A DNA stretch of 64,000 nucleotides from the NCBI GenBank assembly GCA_026708265.1, contig JAPOVI010000047.1, positions 21,398 to 85,397 of the forward strand. The letters run 5' to 3'. The DNA comes from Acidobacteriota bacterium (GTDB lineage: Bacteria > Acidobacteriota > Vicinamibacteria > Vicinamibacterales > UBA8438). A program made the translations under genes and the position numbers. The notes under the pieces were generated by a model, which did no database searches, was not told the origin of the DNA, and worked only from the letters and a program-made list of their open reading frames with translations. This document shows, piece after piece, positions 48,837-56,888 of this stretch (position 1 is the first letter of the stretch; every line of letters starts with the position of its first letter).

Positions 48837-49975
48837 TTCGCGTTCCAGCCGAGGGCGACCGCGCGGAGCACGAGCTCGATCGGATCGTCGACCGCTCCGG
48901 CGAGCTCGGCGTGGAATGCCGGCCACTGCTCCGGCCGCGCCGCGAGCGCGGCGGCGAGCGACGCGGCCTGCTGGCGCAGCGCCTCGTTCGCGGCCCCGGG
49001 CGGGAGCGTCCCGAAGGCCCTGCGGTCCAGCACCGCGGCCAGGGCGTGGGCGGCCGCCGAGACCCCCGGTTCGTAGAAGACGGCCCGCCGGTTCTTGTCG
49101 AGCAGCTCGTGGCTCGGAGGGGGCAGGAGGTCCGCGAGCCTCTCGACGGCCCGGGTCTCCGTGAGACCGAAGCGGCCCAGGGCGTGGAACAGGCCACGCG
49201 TGTAGGAGGCCTCGAGGCCGTTCTGCCAGCGGAGGGCTTCCTTGACGGCGTCCCGCACCGCGACCCCGATGATCTCTCCGAGCTTCGCGTGCGGCCCGGT
49301 CGACGTCTTCGGCGGGCGCCCCGGGTCGAGCGGAGCGGCGACGCAGAACTGGTCGGTGCCGGTGCCGGTGGCGATGGTCGGCGAGTAGCGGCTGGGCACG
49401 GCCAGCTCCGAGAGCGCGGCCGACTTGGCCTCCGTCATCGTCACCACGGCGCGGGCAAGGGCGGCCGCGGTGACCGGACACGCCAGCAGCAGCATCGTGT
49501 TGATTGTGCCGGCGCGGGCCGCGGCCCGCTGCCAGCCGTCGTCGGTCTCCGTCCAGGCGGCGGGGTCCCCGGCCCGCGCCGCGTTGCCCGCCACCCCCGC
49601 CGTCGCGAACACGTCCACGCGCAGGTCGTCGAACGTCGCCTCGCGGTGGACGGCGTAGGCCATGTTCGCCGCGGTCCCCATCAGGGCCGTCGCGTCGGGA
49701 TCCACGCCCATCTCGCGGCAGACCGCCTCGTGGTAGGCGGCGGGGCCGAGGCTCGTGATGCGCTGGTGCCGCTCCCGGTCGTCCGTCGCCTCGCAGCTCT
49801 GGTGGTTCGCCAGGAAGCGGATGTCCTCGCGCTGCCCTCCGCCGCAGGCGGACGTGCTCAGGACCCGGTGCGGCACGCGCAACTCCGCCACCAGGTAGCG
49901 GCCGAAGCGATGCGCCGCGAACGAGCGCGCGTCGACGAGCACTTCTCCGAACGGCGGGGCGAACGACCCGGTCAT
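48827..49975 (-). CDS. cbiZ: Adenosylcobinamide amidohydrolase
   Basis: 382 aa; 'STSACGGGQREDIRFLANHQSCE', 'MGTAANMAYAVHREATFDDLRVDVFATAGVAGNAARAGD', 'GTGTDQFCVAAPLD'. Confidence 0.93.
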   Translation of the reverse strand: MTGSFAPPFGEVLVDARSFAAHRFGRYLVAELRVPHRVLSTSACGGGQREDIRFLANHQSCEATDDRERHQRITSLGPAAYHEAVCREMGVDPDATALMGTAANMAYAVHREATFDDLRVDVFATAGVAGNAARAGDPAAWTETDDGWQRAAARAGTINTMLLLACPVTAAALARAVVTMTEAKSAALSELAVPSRYSPTIATGTGTDQFCVAAPLDPGRPPKTSTGPHAKLGEIIGVAVRDAVKEALRWQNGLEASYTRGLFHALGRFGLTETRAVERLADLLPPPSHELLDKNRRAVFYEPGVSAAAHALAAVLDRRAFGTLPPGAANEALRQQAASLAAALAARPEQWPAFHAELAGAVDDPIELVLRAVALGWNAKWT

Positions 49976-50092
49976 GGGTGGCGGGAGGGCCCTCGCGCGG
50001 CCCGGGCCTGGCGACGGGCTTCAGCACCGGGGCAGGAGCGCCTCGCGTCGGCGTTCTGCCCATACTGGACTGCCGGGCAGCGGCGGCGGGCC

Positions 50093-51412
50093 TCAGCGCC
50101 AGGGAAGGAGCGCCTCGATCCACTGGATGCGGGTCAGATCGTTGTAGATGACGGTGACCATCAGCATCATCAGGACGACGAGGCCGGCCATCAGCATCCG
50201 CTCCTTGACCCGCATGCTGAAATCGCGCCGGGTCACCCCTTCCATCGCCATGATGAAGATGTGACCGCCGTCGAGGACCGGGATCGGCAGCAGGTTGAGG
50301 ATGCCGAGATTGAGCGAGATCATCGCCATGAGGCTGAACAGGGCGACCCACCCCACCTGCGCCGCACCGCCCGACAGTTGCGCGATGCCGACCGGTCCGA
50401 CGAGCTGCCGCGGCGAGGTCTCGGCCGTGAGCAGCCCCCAGAGCGTCTGGAAGATGAGGCCCGACCACTCGTAGTTCCGTTCCAGGCTCATGCCGAACGC
50501 CTCGAGGAGGCCCGGCTCCACGATGCGGAACTCGAACTCCGAGAAGCCGACGCCGATCACCGCCCGGTCGCCGCGCGCCGCCGGGGTGACCGTCACCTGC
50601 TCGCGGTCCTCGCCCCGCCGCAGGGTCATGGCCAGCGGCGTGCCGCCGCTCCCGCTGATCCGCTCGACGAGGTCGTTCCCGGCTACCGGCTCGCCGTCGA
50701 TCTCCAGGATGACGTCGCCGACCGCGATGCCCGCCCGGTCGGCCGGATCGCCCGGCGTGACGCTGACGATCTGGGCCCGCATCTCGGGCCCCACCCCGAG
50801 GTCGCCCATCGCGAACTGGGTCCGGGCGTCGGGCACGATCTGGAGGGTTCGCTCGCGGCTCTCGGCGTCCCGGACGACGATGGGAATCTCCCGCTCCGCC
50901 CGCGGCAGCACCGCGACGAACAGCGCCTCCCAGGTATCGACCGCCCGCCCCGCCACGCTCACGATCCGCTCGCCGATGGCGATGCCGGCCCGGTCCGCGG
51001 GGGAGTCCTCGACGACCCGGCCGACCACCGGCGGCTGCTGCTCGTAGGCCGGGACCTCGGCCCCCTGGTAGAGCACGATCCACATCACCAGCACGGCGAG
51101 GACGACGTTCATGGCCGGTCCCATGACGAGGACCAGGAAGCGCTCCCACTTCGACTTCGACATGAACTCGTCGCCGGCCCCGGTGTGGCGGTCCTCGGGG
51201 CTCTCGCCCGCCATCTTCACGTAGCCGCCGAGCGGGATGGCGCTGATGCAGTACTCCGTGTCGCCGCGGCGCACCTTGAGCACCTTCGGCCCGAATCCGA
51301 GCGAGAACGTCAGGACCCGGATGCCGAGTCGGCGCGCCATGGCGAAGTGGCCGAGCTCGTGCACGAAGACGAGCACGCCAAGCACGAACAGGAACGCGAG
51401 CAGGCTGGTCAC
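50093..51412 (-). CDS. rseP: RIP metalloprotease RseP (site-2 protease), two PDZ domains
   Basis: 439 aa, GTG start; 'VFVHELGHFAMARRLGIRV', 'IPLGGYVKMAGE', 'NLLPIPVLDGGHIFIMAMEGV'. Confidence 0.97.
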   Translation of the reverse strand: MTSLLAFLFVLGVLVFVHELGHFAMARRLGIRVLTFSLGFGPKVLKVRRGDTEYCISAIPLGGYVKMAGESPEDRHTGAGDEFMSKSKWERFLVLVMGPAMNVVLAVLVMWIVLYQGAEVPAYEQQPPVVGRVVEDSPADRAGIAIGERIVSVAGRAVDTWEALFVAVLPRAEREIPIVVRDAESRERTLQIVPDARTQFAMGDLGVGPEMRAQIVSVTPGDPADRAGIAVGDVILEIDGEPVAGNDLVERISGSGGTPLAMTLRRGEDREQVTVTPAARGDRAVIGVGFSEFEFRIVEPGLLEAFGMSLERNYEWSGLIFQTLWGLLTAETSPRQLVGPVGIAQLSGGAAQVGWVALFSLMAMISLNLGILNLLPIPVLDGGHIFIMAMEGVTRRDFSMRVKERMLMAGLVVLMMLMVTVIYNDLTRIQWIEALLPWR

Positions 51413-52605
51413 AGAATCCCCCGCCGAATCGATCCGCTCGATTGTATCCCGGCCACCTCCGCCGCGCCGCGCTCGCGCGCCCAGCGGTCGAGCTCGCGCA
51501 CCCCGGCGAGCGAGTCGGGCGCCGCGGCCGGGCCGGCCGCTCCGGCGTCGAGAACCTCCTCGATGACTGCCGCGATGCCCGGGAAGGGCAGGCGCCCATC
51601 GAGGAACGCGGCCACCGCCACCTCGTTGGCGGCGTTGAGCACGACCGGCAGCCCGGGACCGCCGCGCAGGGCGCGGTACGCCAGCCCGAGACAGGGGAAG
51701 CGGCCGTGGTCCGGCTCCCCGAACGTCAGGGCGCCGCAGCGCGCGAGGTCGAGGCCGGGCCGCGGCGCCCCCCAGCGCTCGGGGTAGGAGAACGCGTACT
51801 GGATCGGCAGCCGCATGTCGGTCGCGCCGAGTTGCGCCAGCACGGACCCGTCCCGCAGCTCCACGAGCGAATGCACGATCGACTGCGGGTGGATCACCAC
51901 GTCGATGCGGTCCGGCGGCACGTCGAACAGCCAGCGCGCCTCGATCACCTCGAGCCCCTTGTTCATCAGGGTCGCGGAATCGACCGTGATCTTGGGCCCC
52001 ATGGACCAGGTGGGATGGCAGAGCGCCTGCTCCGGGGTCACTTCGCGGAGCCGCTCCGCCGGCCAGTCGCGAAAGGGACCGCCCGACGCCGTGAGCAGGA
52101 GGCGCGCGACCTCGGCGGGCGGTCGCCGGTCGAGGCACTGGTGAATCGCGTTGTGCTCGCTGTCGACGGGCAGGATGGACACCCCCCGGCGGCGGGCGGC
52201 GTCCATCATCAGCCCGCCCGCCATGACGAGGACCTCCTTGTTGGCGAGCGCGATGGTCTTCCCGGCGTCGATGGCGGCCAGCGCCGCCTCGAGCGCGGCG
52301 GTCCCCGAGGAGGCGCAGAGAACGATGTCGGCCGCGGGATGCGTCGCCACCGCCGTCAGCCCCGCCGGGCCGCAACCGGCTGCCGTCGACTCGGGCAGGC
52401 CGTGCCGCTCCAGGTCCGCCAGCGCCTCGGGCGAGGCCAGGGAGACGACCGCGGGGCGATAGCGCGCCGCCTGCTCCGCCAGTCGCGCGGCGCCGGCGCC
52501 CGCGGCGAGCCCGGCGACGGCGAGCCGGTCCGGATGCGCATCCACGACCGCGAGGGCGCTCCGTCCGATGGAGCCGGTCGAGCCGAGAACGGCGATTCGC
52601 TTCAT
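51409..52605 (-). CDS. dxr: 1-deoxy-D-xylulose-5-phosphate reductoisomerase
   Basis: 398 aa; 'IAVLGSTGSIGRSALAVVDAHPDRL', 'ALANKEVLVMAGGLM', 'LPVDSEHNAIHQCL', 'TASGGPFR', 'HPTWSMGPKITVDSATLMNKGLEVIEA'. Confidence 0.98.
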   Translation of the reverse strand: MKRIAVLGSTGSIGRSALAVVDAHPDRLAVAGLAAGAGAARLAEQAARYRPAVVSLASPEALADLERHGLPESTAAGCGPAGLTAVATHPAADIVLCASSGTAALEAALAAIDAGKTIALANKEVLVMAGGLMMDAARRRGVSILPVDSEHNAIHQCLDRRPPAEVARLLLTASGGPFRDWPAERLREVTPEQALCHPTWSMGPKITVDSATLMNKGLEVIEARWLFDVPPDRIDVVIHPQSIVHSLVELRDGSVLAQLGATDMRLPIQYAFSYPERWGAPRPGLDLARCGALTFGEPDHGRFPCLGLAYRALRGGPGLPVVLNAANEVAVAAFLDGRLPFPGIAAVIEEVLDAGAAGPAAAPDSLAGVRELDRWARERGAAEVAGIQSSGSIRRGIL

Positions 52606-53489
52606 GTCGCCACTCTCACGACCAGCCAGTACGCGGGGGCGGCGAACAGCAGCCCGTCGACGCGGTCCAGAAGACCTCCGTGCCCCGGTATGAGGGCCGA
52701 CGAGTCCTTCACCCCGGAGGCCCGCTTCAGCCGCGACTCGAACAGATCGCCGGCGATGCCCGCGACCGCGACCCCCGCGCCCAGAAGCACGCGCCCGGCC
52801 GGCCCCAACTCCGGTAGCCAGCCGCCGGGATCGAGACCCAGGACCAGCATCCCTCCCGCGATGCCGAAGGCCGCCCCCTCGACGGTCTTCTTCGGGCTGA
52901 CCTTCGGGGCCAGCAGCCGGCGGCCGAGCGTGCGGCCCCCGTAGTACTGGGCCGTATCGCTGGCAATGACCGTGACGAGAAGCAGCGACAGCGCCTCCGG
53001 CCCGCCGCTCAGACGGAGGTCGGCGAGGACGCCGAAGGGCAGGGCGAGGTAGACGGCCGCGAACGCGCCGACGGCCGCCCGACTCAGCGCGCCGTCGCCG
53101 GACGCGCCGGCCAGCTCGGCAACGCCGATCAGGACGAGGGAGGCAAGGAGCACCGGCGCGAGAGCGGCCGGCTCGAAGGCCACGGCGGCGGCGGCGGCGA
53201 GCGCCGCGAGGGTGGCCGGTACGCGCGCCACGTCGACCCCACCTGCCTTCGCCAGCCCCGCGTACTCGACGACCGCGATCACGAGCGCAGCCGCGACCAC
53301 CACGACGGTGGCCGCGGGCGGCAGCAGCCAGATCGTGACGACGACGACGGCCAGCAGCGCCGCGGCGCTCAGAACGCGGGTCACCGGTGCCTGCCGCCCC
53401 GCCTCGCCCGCCGTGCGCCGCCGGACGCTCCAGGAGCTTGCGCCGCAGAACGCGCGATGCAGCATGCTGCCGCCCGCGCAGGCTCCCAA
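52602..53489 (-). CDS. cdsA: Phosphatidate cytidylyltransferase
   Basis: Multi-TM; CdsA signature 'SRLKRASGVKDSSALIPGHGGLLDRVDGLLFAAPAYW', 'VIASDTAQYYGGRTLGRR'. Alternative GTG start near 53384. Confidence 0.95.
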   Translation of the reverse strand: MGACAGGSMLHRAFCGASSWSVRRRTAGEAGRQAPVTRVLSAAALLAVVVVTIWLLPPAATVVVVAAALVIAVVEYAGLAKAGGVDVARVPATLAALAAAAAVAFEPAALAPVLLASLVLIGVAELAGASGDGALSRAAVGAFAAVYLALPFGVLADLRLSGGPEALSLLLVTVIASDTAQYYGGRTLGRRLLAPKVSPKKTVEGAAFGIAGGMLVLGLDPGGWLPELGPAGRVLLGAGVAVAGIAGDLFESRLKRASGVKDSSALIPGHGGLLDRVDGLLFAAPAYWLVVRVAT

Positions 53490-53507
53490 CGCAACGCCAA
53501 GGTCGCG

Positions 53508-54296
53508 CTACCGCCCCGCACCGACCGCCTCCTCCTTGATGCCGCCGTAGCGGCGTTCGCGCTTCTGGTAGGCCACCACCGCCTCGAGGAAGTGGCGGGA
53601 CCGGAAGTCCGGCCACAGGGTGTCGGTGACCCATATCTCCGCGTACGCGATCTGCCACAGGAGGAAGTTGCTGACCCGCATCTCGCCGCTCGTCCGAATC
53701 AGCAGGTCGGGGTCCGGCTGCCCGCCGGTATAGAGCAGCTCGCCGAACTGCCGTTCGTCGAGGGCCTGCGGATCGATGCCGGCCGCGATCGCCCTGCGCG
53801 CGGCAGCGACGATCTCGGCCCGCCCGCCGTAGTTGAGCGCGATGTTGAAGCGCATGCCGCCGTTCGCACCGGTCCGCCGCTCGGCCGCCGCCAGCTCGAA
53901 GCGGACATCGGGCGAAAGCCCGTCCTCGCTGCCGATGACGCGGAAGCGGATGTCGTTCTCCATCAGGGTGTCGAGCTCGAGGCGGAGGTAGCGCTTGAGC
54001 AGTCCCATCAGGACGGAGACCTCGGCGGGCGGCCGCTTCCAGTTCTCGACGGAGAACGCGTAGAGCGTCAGCACGTCGATGCCGAGCCGGGCCGACACCT
54101 CGACGACATCCCGGACGGAGTCGATGCCCGCGCGGTGACCCTCGACGCGCGGCAGGCGTCGCTGGGCGGCCCAGCGCCCGTTGCCATCCATGATCACGGC
54201 GACGTGGGAGGGGAGGCGCGCGTAGTCGACCTGGTGGGCGAGGCTGGCCTGCGGGGAACCGTCCGGCACCGTGGCCAACACGTCGGCGAGCCCCAT
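53508..54296 (-). CDS. uppS: Isoprenyl transferase (undecaprenyl diphosphate synthase)
   Basis: 262 aa; 'HVAVIMDGNGRWAAQRRLPRVEGHRAG', 'LTLYAFSVENWKRP', 'LLIRTSGEMRVSNFLLWQIAYAEIWVTDTLWPDF'. Confidence 0.98.
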   Translation of the reverse strand: MGLADVLATVPDGSPQASLAHQVDYARLPSHVAVIMDGNGRWAAQRRLPRVEGHRAGIDSVRDVVEVSARLGIDVLTLYAFSVENWKRPPAEVSVLMGLLKRYLRLELDTLMENDIRFRVIGSEDGLSPDVRFELAAAERRTGANGGMRFNIALNYGGRAEIVAAARRAIAAGIDPQALDERQFGELLYTGGQPDPDLLIRTSGEMRVSNFLLWQIAYAEIWVTDTLWPDFRSRHFLEAVVAYQKRERRYGGIKEEAVGAGR

Positions 54297-54330
54297 TAAC
54301 CCTCGATGATACAGTGCGTTAGGGACACGT

Positions 54331-55113
54331 TCAAGGGTCGGCGCAGGTGACGCGCACGAGAAACAGGCCGTGCGCCGGCGCCGTCGGGCCCGCGCGATCG
54401 CGCCGCTTCGACCCGAGGAGCGGCGCCATGTCGCCGGCCGCGCGCCGCCCGCGGCCCACCTCGACCAGCGTCCCGACGAGGGCTCGCACCATGTGCCGCA
54501 GAAAGCCGTCGCCCTCGACCTCGACCGTGAGCAGGGCCGCCCCGGTTCCGCCGGTCATTCCCTCCACTCCGCACGCCGGCCGGCGCTCGATGGTCAGCGA
54601 GGAGAGCGTTCGCACGGACGAGCGGACCTCGGAGCCGGTCGACTGAAACGCGGCGAAATCGTGGCGCCCGCAGAGCTGGGCCCCCGCGGCGCGCATCGCG
54701 TCGAGATGCAGCGGAGCCGCGACGTGCCAGGCGTACCGCGCCGCGAACGGAGTCGCCACGCCCCCGTTGCTCACGCAGTAGCGGTACGTCTTGGAGCGGG
54801 CGGAGTACCGGGCGTGGAAGCCGGCGTCGACGGCATCGGCGCGGAGGACGCGAATGTCGGCCGGGAGCTTGGCGTTGAGGGCCCTCGCCAGCACCCGCGG
54901 CTCGATCTCGTGGGCCATGCGGACGCTCGCCACCTGCGCCAGCGCATGCACGCCGGCGTCGGTGCGGCCCGCCCCGACCACGGTCACCGGCGCGCCCTCG
55001 ATCTCCGCCAGCGCGGTCTCGAGGATGCCCTGGATCGAACGCCCCGCGGCCTGCCGCTGCCAGCCGACGTAGTCGGTCCCGTCGTAGGCGAGCGTGAGCT
55101 TCAGGTTGCGCAT
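54331..55113 (-). CDS. truA: tRNA pseudouridine synthase A
   Basis: 260 aa; 'LAYDGTDYVGWQRQAAGRSIQGILE', 'GAGRTDAGVHALAQVASV', 'FLRHMVRALVGTLVEVGRG'. Confidence 0.98.
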   Translation of the reverse strand: MRNLKLTLAYDGTDYVGWQRQAAGRSIQGILETALAEIEGAPVTVVGAGRTDAGVHALAQVASVRMAHEIEPRVLARALNAKLPADIRVLRADAVDAGFHARYSARSKTYRYCVSNGGVATPFAARYAWHVAAPLHLDAMRAAGAQLCGRHDFAAFQSTGSEVRSSVRTLSSLTIERRPACGVEGMTGGTGAALLTVEVEGDGFLRHMVRALVGTLVEVGRGRRAAGDMAPLLGSKRRDRAGPTAPAHGLFLVRVTCADP

Positions 55114-55209
55114 CGCCGGCCGGCGGGCGGCGGAAGGCGCCAGTATACAATCGGCCGCCGAACCGCGGCCCACCCCCGTCCGTCTATCCGTCAGAGCAGA
55201 GAACGCACC

Positions 55210-56832
55210 ATGAATCCTTCCATCTGCCGTGCCGCCGCGCTTGCCGCCTGCCTCCTCGTTCACGTTGCGACTCCGCCCCCCGGACGCGGCCAGGGGCTCG
55301 TTCCCGCGTCGGCTGGACGGACGCCGACCGCGGGCGTAATCCTGCCCGCGGGCACGGTCCAGCCGGCGTCGGCGCGGATCCGGCGCCTGTCGGTGGACGA
55401 AGCGGTCGCCCTGGCCCTCGAGAACAACCTCGGCATCCGGTCCGAGCGCTACGGCCCGCAGATCCAGGACATGGTCGTGGCGGACGCGCGCTCGGTCTGG
55501 CTTCCCAACCTGTCCCTCGACATGCTGCGGGACAACGCCGTGACGCCGTCGGCCACCTTTCTCGACGGTGTCGACACGCAGGTCGTCAACAAGCTCTTCA
55601 GCAACGTCTTCACGGTGAACCAGCAGATGCCGTGGGCCGGCGGCTCGTACACGGCCGCCTGGGACGGGACCCGGCGCACCACCACGAGCTTCTTCAGCTC
55701 CTTCAACCCGGCCCTGGGCTCCAACCTGCGCCTCTCCTACACGCAGCCCCTGCTGCGGAACTTCGCCATCGACGCCGGCCGCCAGCAGGTCGCGGTGGCC
55801 ACCACGAACCGGGAGATCGCCGACCTCGGCCTGCATCAGGCGATCGCCTCGACCGAGCGCAGCGTACGGAACGCGTACTGGGACCTGGTCTACGCCATCG
55901 CGTTCCTCGACGTGCAGCGGCAGTCGCTGGAGCTCGCCGAGGAGTCGCTGCGCAACAACCGGCGGCGGGTCGAGGTCGGCACGATGGCGCCGATCGAGAT
56001 CGTCGAGGCCGAGGCGGAGGTCGCGCGCAACCAGGAAGCCGTGATCCTCGCCGAGGCGCAGCTCGCGCGCGCGGAGGACCTGCTGCGCACACTCATCCTG
56101 GATCCGGCGGCGTCCGACTTCTGGGTCGTGCGCCTCCAGCCGACGGACCCGCCGCTCCTCGGCCCGCGCCCGATCGACGTCGACGAGGCGATCCGCACCG
56201 CGATCGCGCGGCGCACCGACATCGACCAGCTCCGCAAGCAGATCGAGAACACCGACACGAACACCCGGTTCTTCGCGAACCAGCGCCTGCCCGACCTCAA
56301 CCTGTTCGTCGACTACTCGGTCGCCGGCCTCGGCGGCCGGCGCTTCCTCCGCGGACCCGGGTTCCCGGGGCCGGTCATCGGCGAGCAGAACTACGCGTTC
56401 GGCGACGTCCTCGGCGATCTCCTCGGCAACGACTTCCCGTCCTGGCAGCTCGGACTGACGGTCGGTTATCCGCTCGGCCGCAGCACCGCGGACGCCAACC
56501 TCGCCCGGGCACGGCTGGAGCGCTCGCAGGGCGAGGCGCGGCTCCTGGAGATCGAGATCCGCGTCGCCACCGAGGTGCGCGACGTCGCCCGCCGCGTGAA
56601 CACGAACCTGCAGCGCGTCGAGGCGACCCGCGTCGCGCGTGAGCTCGCGGAGCGGCGACTGGAGGCGGAGCAGCGCCGCTTCGACGTCGCCCTGTCGACG
56701 AGCTTCTTCGTCTTCCGGGCGCAGCGCGACCTCTCCGTGGCCCGCAACAACGAGCTGCTCGCGACGCTCGACTACCTGAAGTCGCTCGTCGACTTCGAGG
56801 CCGTGCAGGAGGTCCCGCTCCTCGGCGGGTAG
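55210..56832 (+). CDS. TolC family outer membrane protein
   Basis: 540 aa; signal peptide; 'LSVDEAVALALENNLGIRSERY', long helical 'ELAEESLRNNRRRVEVGTMAPIEIVEAEAEVARNQEAVILAEAQLARAEDLLRTLI', duplicated organisation. Confidence 0.92.
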   Translation: MNPSICRAAALAACLLVHVATPPPGRGQGLVPASAGRTPTAGVILPAGTVQPASARIRRLSVDEAVALALENNLGIRSERYGPQIQDMVVADARSVWLPNLSLDMLRDNAVTPSATFLDGVDTQVVNKLFSNVFTVNQQMPWAGGSYTAAWDGTRRTTTSFFSSFNPALGSNLRLSYTQPLLRNFAIDAGRQQVAVATTNREIADLGLHQAIASTERSVRNAYWDLVYAIAFLDVQRQSLELAEESLRNNRRRVEVGTMAPIEIVEAEAEVARNQEAVILAEAQLARAEDLLRTLILDPAASDFWVVRLQPTDPPLLGPRPIDVDEAIRTAIARRTDIDQLRKQIENTDTNTRFFANQRLPDLNLFVDYSVAGLGGRRFLRGPGFPGPVIGEQNYAFGDVLGDLLGNDFPSWQLGLTVGYPLGRSTADANLARARLERSQGEARLLEIEIRVATEVRDVARRVNTNLQRVEATRVARELAERRLEAEQRRFDVALSTSFFVFRAQRDLSVARNNELLATLDYLKSLVDFEAVQEVPLLGG

Positions 56833-56888
56833 GCTCGTCGCGCCCGCGCGCCTGACAGGGCGCGACCGCCGCCCGGTGCCCACATCGG

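Noticed and set aside
47865-51599. 1244-aa minus-strand ORF
   Set aside because: Only the C-terminal ~324 aa (CbiB) is real; the remainder overlaps cbiZ and rseP in a wrong frame.
48911-51787. 958-aa plus-strand ORF antisense to cbiZ/rseP/dxr
   Set aside because: No recognisable domain; antisense shadow.
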